Source: Minisyncoccota bacterium (lineage in GTDB: Bacteria > Patescibacteriota > JACMRA01). Taken from it: a stretch of DNA of 58,555 bases. How positions within the stretch are numbered: position 1 is the stretch's first letter; every line of letters begins with the position of its first letter. Under the pieces are notes generated by a model, which did no database searches, was not told the origin of the DNA, and saw only the letters and a program-made list of their open reading frames with translations. Location: the NCBI GenBank assembly GCA_014376695.1, contig JACMRA010000013.1, positions 1 through 58,555 on the forward strand. Direction: 5' to 3'. The translations under genes were made by a program, and so were the position numbers. Positions 44,398-52,631 of this stretch are shown here, one piece after another.

Positions 44398-44427
44398 GTA
44401 AAATAAAGTTATTAATTATAACCATTT

Positions 44428-44697
44428 ATGACCACCTCTGTAAGTACAATTAGTCTAAAGCTCCCAACTATCATCAAAGCGCAATTAGCCAAAACAGCCA
44501 AAACCCAGCGACAAACTGTTAGCCAATACCTTAGAAGTATCATTATGGACAAATTAAATCTAAGCGTAAAGCAAAAAAGTCCGTTCTTGGATATCGCTGG
44601 GACTATGACAGGAGCCGAATCCGTGGCAATGCTAGAGCAGATACAGAACAATAGACAAAACCGTAAATCGGATTATTGGCATAATTTAATCGGCTAA
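44428..44697 (+). CDS. ribbon-helix-helix antitoxin (VapB-like)
   Basis: This 89-residue protein has an N-terminal beta strand (STISLKLP) and two helices (IIKAQLAKTAKTQ, TVSQYLRSIIMDKL), the layout of RHH/CopG-type antitoxins. A C-terminal tail that would wrap the toxin follows. The gene stop is 4 bp before the PIN toxin ATG. It is presumed to repress its promoter through the palindrome at 44381-44397. Confidence 0.8.
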   Translation: MTTSVSTISLKLPTIIKAQLAKTAKTQRQTVSQYLRSIIMDKLNLSVKQKSPFLDIAGTMTGAESVAMLEQIQNNRQNRKSDYWHNLIG

Positions 44698-44701
44698 AGC
44701 T

Positions 44702-45106
44702 ATGTATTTATTGGATACTAATATAATTAGCTTTATAGCCAAAAATCACATGGCGACCATTAATAAATTAGAGAGTGTTGATGGGGATCAAGTCTCCACC
44801 TGCTCCATTGTTATGAGTGAGTTATTTTTTGGAGCCGTTAATCATCCCGACCCAGTTAGAGGTAAAATTCACCTACAAAATTACTCCAAGCTTTCGTCCC
44901 AAACTTTGATCTATGATTTTGATATTGAGGCGGCAATGACATTTGCCCAACTAAAATCCCAACTAAAAAAAACTGGCATAGTAATCGATGATTTCGACCT
45001 TCTCATCGGCTCAATTGCCTTGGCTAATGATTTAATCTTGGTAACTAATAACACTAAGCACTTTGCCAAAATTCCAAATCTGCGATTAGAAGACTGGAGT
45101 AAATAA
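44702..45106 (+). CDS. PIN-domain ribonuclease toxin (VapC-like)
   Basis: The 134 residues form a PIN domain. YLLDTNIISFI provides the first acid, CSIVMSELFFGA the conserved Ser-Glu, and DDFDLLIGSIALANDLILVTNNTKHF the acidic pair and the final T/N-N motif. VapC toxins usually cut tRNA or rRNA. The stop lies 9 nt before permease copy 4, so the toxin and that permease are probably co-transcribed, which is unusual. Confidence 0.88.
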   Translation: MYLLDTNIISFIAKNHMATINKLESVDGDQVSTCSIVMSELFFGAVNHPDPVRGKIHLQNYSKLSSQTLIYDFDIEAAMTFAQLKSQLKKTGIVIDDFDLLIGSIALANDLILVTNNTKHFAKIPNLRLEDWSK

Positions 45107-45115
45107 AAACTGTAA

Positions 45116-45925
45116 ATGTCCAGTGCCGCAATTACCAAACCAACCTTAATGCAATCGCTCCTTGGGAGGAATTATAAATGGTGGTATATAGGGCTGTTTA
45201 CAATAAAACAAAATTTTAATTATTTTTGGGATGAAATATTCACTTCATTTTATAGATTTGTTTATCTGATTGGCTTAATTACTCTTGGAACGCACAATAA
45301 TGACAATCCGAGCTTTGTTAAATATCTTTTGATCGGGAGCGTATTTTATGCATGTACAGAATCATTTATTGTTTGGCAATTAGGTGAAGAGATAAAATCA
45401 GGCAAAATTATTAATGTTTTGTTGAAGCCAGTTAATTACATTACTTACAATGCCGTTATCGGCTTATTTAAATGTGTGAATGTCTTTTTTAGCTATTTAC
45501 CATGGATGGCCATTCTGTTTTTCATATATAAACCAAATTTAATAGAAGATATTAGGAATATTTGGGTTTTCATTTTGTTTTATTTGATTAGTTGGTTTAT
45601 TCGGATGATGTTTGATTTCATTTTTGCTTTTGGTGCCTTCTGGTTTACTGAGTATCAAGGTTTGTCGTACTTAGATTATAACGGTGCAAGTTTCTTATCT
45701 GGTTCGTTATTCCCATTAGTCTATCTGTCTAATAATCCACTGTTAATCTACAACCCTTTTGCGTTTACCTTTTACCACCCAATGCAGATCTACCTTGGTA
45801 AATACGATTTTAACCAAACTTTAATGGTTTTTGCCGGTGGGATTACTTGGTGTATTGCCCTCTATTTCTTAGCCAAATGGGTATTTAAGATGGGTCTCAA
45901 ACGGAATGAAGCTGTGGGACTGTAA
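45116..45925 (+). CDS. mosaic ABC-2 permease, copy 4
   Basis: The 269 residues begin with a different leader (MSSAAITKPTLMQSLLGRN) but rejoin the shared segment GRNYKWWY. The core (KQNFNYFWDEIFTSFYRF, GEEIKSGKIINVLLKPVN) is unlike the other copies at DNA level, while the last 150 bp (45776-45925) are nearly the same. It depends for transcription on vapBC read-through or on an unseen promoter. It is probably an alternative partner for the ATPase at 40.8 kb. Confidence 0.85.
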   Translation: MSSAAITKPTLMQSLLGRNYKWWYIGLFTIKQNFNYFWDEIFTSFYRFVYLIGLITLGTHNNDNPSFVKYLLIGSVFYACTESFIVWQLGEEIKSGKIINVLLKPVNYITYNAVIGLFKCVNVFFSYLPWMAILFFIYKPNLIEDIRNIWVFILFYLISWFIRMMFDFIFAFGAFWFTEYQGLSYLDYNGASFLSGSLFPLVYLSNNPLLIYNPFAFTFYHPMQIYLGKYDFNQTLMVFAGGITWCIALYFLAKWVFKMGLKRNEAVGL

Positions 45926-45950
45926 GGACGGAATGCCTCCTGAGCAAAGC

Positions 45951-45973
45951 GCCGAGGCTGTGGGATTGTAAGG
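45951..45973 (+). repeat. remnant of a fifth permease 3' end
   Basis: GAGGCTGTGGGATTGTAAGG repeats the final codons (EAVGL, stop) of the permease genes 48 bp after the stop of copy 4. It looks like a scar of a deleted or rearranged further copy. Confidence 0.6.
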
Positions 45974-46078
45974 CTCGAGCAAATTTGAACTCCACACTGC
46001 ACCCCAAAACCAAAGATCGATGAATTAAAATATTTACTCTCTGTATAGAACCTGTGAGGAATACAAGCTAATTTAGAC

Positions 46079-46107
46079 TTGTCAAAGTTTGTATAGTCTG
46101 CTATCAT
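46079..46107 (+). promoter_or_regulatory. promoter of the 46147 gene
   Basis: TTGTCA (46079-46084), 17 bp, TATCAT (46102-46107). The leader would be about 33 nt without a Shine-Dalgarno. Confidence 0.55.
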
Positions 46108-46146
46108 AAGCATATAGACAGTATTAATTTTAATTTACTAATTACT

Positions 46147-46728
46147 ATGAACCGATTAGACACATCAGGACAATTAGGCACATCAGAAAAACTCAATAAT
46201 ATGTCACGGTTAGGACGCACTGCACTAAACGCTATTGCTGTTGGTGTCGTTGGATTTACAATGTCACACACCTCAGGTGCCAAAGCCATTCCAACCTCTT
46301 TTAATCAAATAAAACCATCCGCTCAAAATGTTCAAATATCTCCAGAATCGGCAAAAATTCAGTATGGCAAGTTTTTTGTAACCGGCTTTACTAATCAATT
46401 AACTCATGAGACGATGAACGGTTTTTATGACGTACCCCTCTTTGAACGCTTTATAATTCTAACCGCTGAACAATATAACTCTTTTGCGGGTCGGTATGAC
46501 GGCAGTTTGATCCCAGGGGGTGCTCTAACCGTATATAATGCGCGTATTTTTGAATCGAGTGAAGGAGAGGATCCTAGATCTCCTAAATCTATATTTTTAA
46601 ATAACTTAAGAAAAAATCCTAGGTATCGCGACGCGGAACTATACGCAGTAGATATGGATCGCATTCTTGAATTTGGCGATGAGCAGCCCGGCGTAAGGTT
46701 TTGGGTTAAGTTACCAAAAGGCAGATAA
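46147..46728 (+). CDS. putative exported protein
   Basis: The first 18 residues are polar. A possible signal sequence (MSRLGRTALNAIAVGVVGF, cut near GAKA) then follows, so an internal start at ATG 46201 is also possible. The mature part of about 145 residues has no recognised family. The gene has its own promoter and is a single-gene unit upstream of the reductase gene. Confidence 0.55.
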   Translation: MNRLDTSGQLGTSEKLNNMSRLGRTALNAIAVGVVGFTMSHTSGAKAIPTSFNQIKPSAQNVQISPESAKIQYGKFFVTGFTNQLTHETMNGFYDVPLFERFIILTAEQYNSFAGRYDGSLIPGGALTVYNARIFESSEGEDPRSPKSIFLNNLRKNPRYRDAELYAVDMDRILEFGDEQPGVRFWVKLPKGR

Positions 46729-46825
46729 ATTCGACTTGTACGAACCAGATCCAACCGTCCGGTTGACAAATAAATGTTTGAGATTTTTGATTATGGGTAC
46801 TAAGACTTCTTAACAGAATTTCTAT

Positions 46826-49336
46826 ATGACACCTAACCAAGTTTCTATCACAACCATTTTGGACGCTAATCGAAGCGGCCTTTCCAGCCTAATTGACAGC
46901 CAAATCATAACTGATAATACAATTTCTCGACTTCCTGATAACGTCAATCAAGACGATTTAGAAGGGCTTTTGGCAAGTATTTGCGCCTCCCTAGCCAACA
47001 AACACCCGGATTATTCTATTTTAGCTGGAAGAATTGCCATGGCCAAGTTGCACCGCCATCTAGCAGTTGATAAAGTTAGTTTCGTGGACAATCTCCAGCG
47101 ACAATACGACCAAATGATCGGCAAAAAACGATCCACTCGGATTTCAACCGAGGTAATGGAATTTTGTCGCAAGTATGCAAGTGAGTTGCAAGAAATTATC
47201 GATTATTCGGCTGATTTTGATAACTATGATTACTCGGCTTTTCAATCGTATTACCGAAAATCCCTGCGTCAGATTGACAATGTTGTTGTCGAAACCCCTA
47301 ATCAAATGTTTCTACGAGTTGCCGTGGGCATCCATATCCCTAAGCTTCGCTCCAAACTTGAACTAGATTCGTTCGAGGAATATGCAGGCTTTCGGCCTCA
47401 AACTTACCGATTAATGACCATTACCGATGAGCAGCGATTAATCGAAATCAAAAACTATTACAAAGAACTAAGCCAGCGAAAAATCTCACCCCAGAGTCCA
47501 ATTATCGTCCACGCCGGCAGCCAAATGAATCAAATGCCGTCATGCTACCTTCAATATTGTGGAGATTCTATGAGCGGTAGTAGCCACGGCGAAGACACTT
47601 ATTCAGTCGACGGCAAGGTCAAAGGTATTTTTGGGGCTTTGGCCCAGATGGCTAGCCAAGGCAAATCTGGCGGAGCCACCGGTGTCAATATTAGCGATGT
47701 TCGCTCCAGCGGTAGCTATATCAACAAGACAGGCGGTTATTCCAATGGAATTTTACCTTTTATGAAGATTTTTGATTCCAGTATTGCCGCCGTTAATCAA
47801 GGCGGGCGTCGCGCGGGGGTTTGCACTCTTTATATCGAGCCTTGGCACAAGGATATTCTGGACTTTCTTGATGCTGGCGACCATTTTAGTATCGAGGAGA
47901 AACGCTGTAAGAATATCTTTTTTGCTCTTTACACCAATGATCTCTTTTTTGAACGATTAATCGCTGACAAAGGCAAAGCTAAATGGACTATCTTCGATCC
48001 CGCTGTAATTGTAAATCGCCTTGGTTACTCACTCTCGGATGTCTTTGGCGAGGACTTCAAACGCGATTATTCACTCCTTGAGAGCGAAGGACTTGGCGAG
48101 ACAATTAGCCTGATGGAAATCTGGAATCGAGTCTGCAAATTGCTCCAGATTAGCGGTAACCCTTATATTGTCCATAAGGACTCAATAAACGCCAAATCCA
48201 ACCAAAAAAATATCGGCGTAATCAAAGGCTCTAATGTCTGCTGTGAAGTGGCCCTAGTCTCAAGCGAAGATGAAACAGGTGTTTGCGTTCTCTCGTCCAT
48301 TGCCCTGCCCAAATATGTCAACAAAACCACCAAATCAATGGATTGGGAAGCCCTAATCGAGTCAGCCCGTATCGCAACACGCAGCCTAAATAATGTAATT
48401 GACATCCAGCACTATCCAACTCCCGAAACTCGCAACTCGTGCCTCAGATCGCGGGCTATTGGAATTGGTGCCCAAGGGTTAGCGGATGTTTTTGCAATGC
48501 TCAAGATGGACTTCGATAGCTTAGAGGCCAAAAAGCTTAACAAGGCCATTTACGAAGCTATTTATTATGGCTGCCTAGATGAATCGGCCAATCTTGCCAA
48601 GTTAGAAGGTGCTTATGATTATTACAAAGGCTCGCCAATCTCTAAGGGTATCCTCCAATATGATATGTGGGGAGTTAAAGATTCTGAGACATTTTTGGGA
48701 GCTGACAAATGGACAGCCTTAAGAAACAAAATCCAGCAATACGGCGTCCGCAACAGCGAAGTAACCGCTCTAATGCCAACGGCTTCCAGCTCAATTCGCA
48801 TGGGAAACACCGAAATGCACGAACCATTTACCCGCAACATCTATATAAGGCAGTACATCGGCGGGTCGATCAAAGTGATTAACACCCATCTAGTTAGCGA
48901 CTTGGTTGAACTAGGATTATGGGACGATTATATGTGCCAGCAAATTATCAATAACGACGGTTCTGTCCAAGGTATCGAGGCAATACCGGATGACATTCGC
49001 TCAAGGTACAGAACGGCCTACGAACTAGGGTTCAAGGATTTGATTGGTATGATGGCTGATCGCTCCCCTTTTGTCAGTCAAGCTAGTAGCTTTAATCACC
49101 ATATAACTTACGCCGATAGCTCACCAACTGCCTTCACCCAGAGAATCATCTACGCCTGGAAATCTGGGCTCAAGACGCTTTCCTACTATATCCACACGGA
49201 GACTGCCAGCAACGCCAAACGCGAATTAGGCGGAGTTCAATTAACCAAACCCGAACCAATTCGAACCCCCGAACCACAAATCCAAGACGGCGCAGCCTGC
49301 AATATGGAAGAGGACTGCGAGGTGTGTAGTAGTTAG
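46826..49336 (+). CDS. nrdA: ribonucleoside-diphosphate reductase, class I alpha subunit
   Basis: It makes deoxyribonucleotides. The 836 residues contain MNQMPSCYLQYCGD (first redox cysteine), GGATGVNISDVRSSGS, and GSNVCCEVAL (active-site Cys and Glu). Further boxes are LMPTASSSIRMGNTEMHEP, GLKTLSYYIHTET (radical-transfer Tyr pair) and the C-terminal CEVCSS (mobile cysteine pair). This is the class I pattern. An N-terminal ATP-cone is not obvious, so overall activity control may be absent. No nrdB is adjacent. The last 60 bp recur imperfectly at 50494. Confidence 0.93.
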   Translation: MTPNQVSITTILDANRSGLSSLIDSQIITDNTISRLPDNVNQDDLEGLLASICASLANKHPDYSILAGRIAMAKLHRHLAVDKVSFVDNLQRQYDQMIGKKRSTRISTEVMEFCRKYASELQEIIDYSADFDNYDYSAFQSYYRKSLRQIDNVVVETPNQMFLRVAVGIHIPKLRSKLELDSFEEYAGFRPQTYRLMTITDEQRLIEIKNYYKELSQRKISPQSPIIVHAGSQMNQMPSCYLQYCGDSMSGSSHGEDTYSVDGKVKGIFGALAQMASQGKSGGATGVNISDVRSSGSYINKTGGYSNGILPFMKIFDSSIAAVNQGGRRAGVCTLYIEPWHKDILDFLDAGDHFSIEEKRCKNIFFALYTNDLFFERLIADKGKAKWTIFDPAVIVNRLGYSLSDVFGEDFKRDYSLLESEGLGETISLMEIWNRVCKLLQISGNPYIVHKDSINAKSNQKNIGVIKGSNVCCEVALVSSEDETGVCVLSSIALPKYVNKTTKSMDWEALIESARIATRSLNNVIDIQHYPTPETRNSCLRSRAIGIGAQGLADVFAMLKMDFDSLEAKKLNKAIYEAIYYGCLDESANLAKLEGAYDYYKGSPISKGILQYDMWGVKDSETFLGADKWTALRNKIQQYGVRNSEVTALMPTASSSIRMGNTEMHEPFTRNIYIRQYIGGSIKVINTHLVSDLVELGLWDDYMCQQIINNDGSVQGIEAIPDDIRSRYRTAYELGFKDLIGMMADRSPFVSQASSFNHHITYADSSPTAFTQRIIYAWKSGLKTLSYYIHTETASNAKRELGGVQLTKPEPIRTPEPQIQDGAACNMEEDCEVCSS

Positions 49337-49337
49337 G
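49278..49337 (+). repeat. direct repeat, copy 1 (3' end of nrdA)
   Basis: The first 36 bp (49278-49313) are identical to 50494-50529 and the last 13 bp (TGTAGTAGTTAGG) are also shared, with small differences between. This copy is the functional end of nrdA. Confidence 0.85.
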
Positions 49338-49427
49338 CGGTGAAAATTGTTATTTATTATTAGTCTCTACTTGTAAAAATAGAAAATTTAAAGTAAACTA
49401 CTAGCAATAACAATTAAACACCAATCT

Positions 49428-50471
49428 ATGACTAAGAATACAGATCAGGCAGAATTTTTTAATCATTATAAAATAGGTATGGAAAAACAATTTACAACAA
49501 CAGATATATTAACTCAACTTAATGTAATTAAGGAAAGGGCTATGGAGATTTTGAGTCAAGCTACTCCTGAGTCCTACACATTCTTAGCTCTAGATACTCG
49601 CAAAAAGCGCGCAATTTCTTTGCAGAGGATTCTATCTAATTTAAAACTTAGAGCTACGCAAAATGGCCAAATGGAGATATCTCAATTTAAAGAAGTCAAA
49701 AAAATAATTAAACAAATCAAGTTGGAAAACTGGTCGAAGCAAGCTAAAGAGTACCCGATTATAAAAGCAAGTAAAACTAAACAAGAAGTTTACGAAAATA
49801 CAGACCCGTATTCTGAGATACCATTTTTGGAACCACGAGATTATATGGGTATTTCTAAGGATCAGAATTTTGACTTAGATGACTTATCTCTAGTAACTGC
49901 ATTGACACCTCCTGGCTACACTCAACCTTGGCATTACCATACAGATAGCTATGAAGTGAATTTTTATGAAGGACAAAGCCAAGCCTTATACAAAAAGGAT
50001 GGGAATGAAGTGCAATTAAATATGCAATTGGGTGACTATGCATTTATCCATCCGAATACAAATCATACTATTAGAAATACATCTCTTTTACCAATTAGAA
50101 ATTGCTCGGTTAAAGTTCCAAACGCGCTAAAAGACAGAGGTGAAGACGAAAATTATCGAGTTGACGGTATTGGCGATAAACTGAGTATGATCAATATGGG
50201 CGGAGGTATTAGTGAAATTAATTTCTCACAAAAAAGTAATGAAATACCCTATATAACTCGATTATATCGCATTGATAAAACAACAATTACAATACGTTCA
50301 AATAACGATTCAATTCTTTATGTTCTCAAGGGTGGCTTTGAATCTTATATTGCCAATAAGACGGATGTTCTATCTCAATCAGATGTAATTATACTAGACT
50401 CAGACAACCCTGAAATTATAATTAAAAATCTCACTGGCGATGGTTTAATATATCAAATCGAAAAAGCATAA
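49428..50471 (+). CDS. bicupin-like protein inserted after nrdA
   Basis: This 347-residue protein has a helical first 115 residues followed by two cupin-like beta-barrel regions. In the first, PWHYHTDSYEVNFYEG and GDYAFIHPNTNHTI give the His-His-Glu-His metal pattern. In the second (residues about 260-345) metal ligands are not evident. The function is unknown; a dioxygenase, isomerase or sensor is possible. The gene is AT-richer than nrdA and lies exactly between the two copies of the nrdA 3' end, which suggests acquisition by recombination. Confidence 0.7.
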   Translation: MTKNTDQAEFFNHYKIGMEKQFTTTDILTQLNVIKERAMEILSQATPESYTFLALDTRKKRAISLQRILSNLKLRATQNGQMEISQFKEVKKIIKQIKLENWSKQAKEYPIIKASKTKQEVYENTDPYSEIPFLEPRDYMGISKDQNFDLDDLSLVTALTPPGYTQPWHYHTDSYEVNFYEGQSQALYKKDGNEVQLNMQLGDYAFIHPNTNHTIRNTSLLPIRNCSVKVPNALKDRGEDENYRVDGIGDKLSMINMGGGISEINFSQKSNEIPYITRLYRIDKTTITIRSNNDSILYVLKGGFESYIANKTDVLSQSDVIILDSDNPEIIIKNLTGDGLIYQIEKA

Positions 50472-50493
50472 TAATCGCGAGTCATAACTTTTG

Positions 50494-50551
50494 AAATCCA
50501 AGACGGCGCAGCCTGCAATATGGAAGAGGTGTGCGGTTTGTAGTAGTTAGG
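50494..50551 (+). repeat. direct repeat, copy 2 (decayed nrdA 3' end)
   Basis: It starts with 36 identical bases, then has a short divergent part lacking 2 bp, then the shared TGTAGTAGTTAGG. It would encode QDGAACNMEEVCGL and a stop, so the CxxC redox tail is lost and it is non-functional. Confidence 0.85.
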
Positions 50552-50556
50552 GTAGG

Positions 50557-51198
50557 TTATCTGACTCCACCATGGTGGCTACAAGTTCCACGCCCCTTAC
50601 TCGGACTGACTGCTCCATCTGCGCAAATACTCCCAAACCCTAATGTAGGTTGATTAGATAATATTGGTTCCGTGTACCACTGAATTTCCTTAAATCTCAG
50701 GTCTGTGAATGATAAAATACTTTTCATAGAATCTTTTTTACGAATTGAAACCGTTTTACCTTCTAAAGAAAAGTAGTAATTTGACCAACATTTTACAACC
50801 CCGTCACAAGTAACACCTATCACTGGTTTAATTCCCGATGTTAAAAATCCGCTCTGATACGAAATATTATTCGTCATTAGACTACCTCGCCAATTATTCA
50901 TCCAATCATCATTATCTTGAATAATCACATTATAACAATACTTATCATGATTATTGTCCCTAATTAATTTTGGAGATTTTTCAATATAAAAAGAATATTT
51001 TGGATCCTCTTCGCTATTTACGAGATAGCTTTCGGAGGACTCACCACAATAACTTGGTAAGTCTGGAAAATCTAATTCGTGAAGCGAGGCACTTGATTGA
51101 GCTACGCTGGAATTACTACTATTCAGATAATTAAGATATGGCTCTTTAAATACCGTCTCAATTTCCGCACTTTTTGAAAATATATTAGAACTAGGGGG
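50557..51198 (-). pseudogene. open frame without a start codon, probable decayed gene
   Basis: The minus-strand frame is open for 213 codons from just after a TAG at 51199 to a TAA at 50557, but it has no ATG, GTG or TTG before a GTG at 50928. The upstream part is Ser-rich (NSSNSSVAQSSASL) and the downstream part contains W, C and G-rich stretches as in an extracellular protein. A hydrophobic signal-like stretch (VSPLVLIYF) occurs in another frame immediately upstream. A frameshift near the A-run at about 51175 probably destroyed the start. No family is recognised. Confidence 0.45.
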
Positions 51199-51352
51199 CT
51201 AACTTTATTTTTTAACTCGATCTTAGCATGGTTTATATTGTTGTTGGAGGTAGTAAAATAATTATAGCCTAGTATTTAATATAATAAACTAATACAATAA
51301 ACCAATCTAACAAAGTTCGTTTAGTGAAATAAGTTTAAAATAACTAAATCCC
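51199..51352. other. AT-rich intergenic, no gene seen
   Basis: It lies between the decayed minus-strand gene and the promoter of the 51390 gene. No hairpin, repeat or ORF can be supported. Confidence 0.5.
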
Positions 51353-51381
51353 TTGACCATAATCAACTTTTTTTATAAAAT
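51353..51381 (+). promoter_or_regulatory. promoter of the 51390 gene, leaderless geometry
   Basis: TTGACC (51353-51358), 17 bp, TAAAAT (51376-51381), and the ATG at 51390 is 8 nt further. Confidence 0.65.
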
Positions 51382-51389
51382 ATAGACAT

Positions 51390-51623
51390 ATGACTACTGT
51401 AAATAACAAAAACCCGAAACTTTCCCCAGGTACGATTATTCGTCGTGATGGAGATGTCAGGGTTATTGACTTCTTTACAAAAAACGCTTCAAAATTCCGG
51501 AAAAAACCTAATGACTCAAAAGAAATTGCTCAGCCTAGAACTGCCGTTGTCAGAAATCCTTTACCCTACGCTCGAATGCACCGTTTTGGGAAGTGGCGAA
51601 AATATCAAGTTATAGACTTTTAG
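51390..51623 (+). CDS. small basic hypothetical protein
   Basis: The 77 residues are Arg/Lys-rich (VIDFFTKNASKFRKKPNDSK, MHRFGKWRKYQVIDF), without a signal or membrane segment. A strong promoter 8 nt upstream supports it as a real gene. It may bind nucleic acid, but no family is recognised. Confidence 0.6.
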   Translation: MTTVNNKNPKLSPGTIIRRDGDVRVIDFFTKNASKFRKKPNDSKEIAQPRTAVVRNPLPYARMHRFGKWRKYQVIDF

Positions 51624-51706
51624 ACAAAGATTAAAGCTAGTATTACAACACCTTGCCAAAATCTAACCGATTATTTAACCTTCCGAAGACATAATACTAA
51701 CGACAT

Positions 51707-52603
51707 ATGGATAGAAATAGAGATGCAACTCGAGTAAAAAAAATAAAGGAATATTGGAATAAAAAGAACCTCGAAAAATTGATAAAACTCGGCGTAAATA
51801 TAGCGATCGTATTTATCGGTGTTCAATCGATCAATAATCTAAAATATCCCGAGAACTTTGCAGTAGGCGCCGTAGTAAGCATTGCCCTTGTCGTTGCCAA
51901 CCACTTAAGGCTAAAACATGAACAAGAAACAGTCTTACAACTAAGAACTAAGTTGCCACGTATTCTTAGACTTGAAAGCGGGCAATCTGGATCTAAAATC
52001 ATAGGTAAAGCTCGTTATGACAAAACAGCAGATTTAGTAGTTCAATCATCAAGATTGCCAAACTCAAATAGATGTCTAGACGAACGAGTCCTTAAGGATA
52101 AACCAAGGCCAAATAAACTCCGTAAATTTAATAATGCTCTAAAGCTGGGAATTTCTGTACACCTTCTAAGAAGCAAAATCAAGCGAAATTGGCGCGAGCT
52201 AAATGATCTAGAAAAGGAAGCAAAGGACCAGTTTACTATAAATAAAAATGTCTTGTTAGTAGCTAAGTTATGTGCTCTCCAGCTAAAAGATACACCAAGA
52301 GATATGGGTATCTACAACCTAATACTTGAATATCTCCAGTCAGGAGATTTGTATATCGCCAGGTCCTCAAGCTTTAGTCGTGATTATGACAAGATCGTGA
52401 GGAGTCCTGATTTCCAAGTGGCTGAAATTGGAGATTTGGTCTGGGAAAGATTAGAAAAGGGGATTAAATTAATTGCTGCCACGTTCCCACCTAAAGACAA
52501 ATCGGAACTTGAAAGCTTGATGGCTAAAAATAGCTCAATTTATTCAGGTTTTAGACGTCAGTTTATAAAGGAGTATGATTCAACTCAAAAAGTAGAATCT
52601 TAA
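51707..52603 (+). CDS. hypothetical protein with an N-terminal membrane helix pair
   Basis: In this 298-residue protein, residues about 24-68 contain two hydrophobic stretches (GVNIAIVFIGVQSI and FAVGAVVSIALVVAN) separated by a short loop. The remaining 230 residues are basic and soluble, probably cytoplasmic. No family is recognised. It is convergent with ftsE, 28 bp apart. Confidence 0.6.
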   Translation: MDRNRDATRVKKIKEYWNKKNLEKLIKLGVNIAIVFIGVQSINNLKYPENFAVGAVVSIALVVANHLRLKHEQETVLQLRTKLPRILRLESGQSGSKIIGKARYDKTADLVVQSSRLPNSNRCLDERVLKDKPRPNKLRKFNNALKLGISVHLLRSKIKRNWRELNDLEKEAKDQFTINKNVLLVAKLCALQLKDTPRDMGIYNLILEYLQSGDLYIARSSSFSRDYDKIVRSPDFQVAEIGDLVWERLEKGIKLIAATFPPKDKSELESLMAKNSSIYSGFRRQFIKEYDSTQKVES

Positions 52604-52631
52604 ATTGGCCAAAGTTCTAGGATAATCATCC

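Noticed and set aside
46747-46812. TTGACA upstream of nrdA as its promoter
   Set aside because: No acceptable -10 box at 16-18 bp; the match is to the -35 only.
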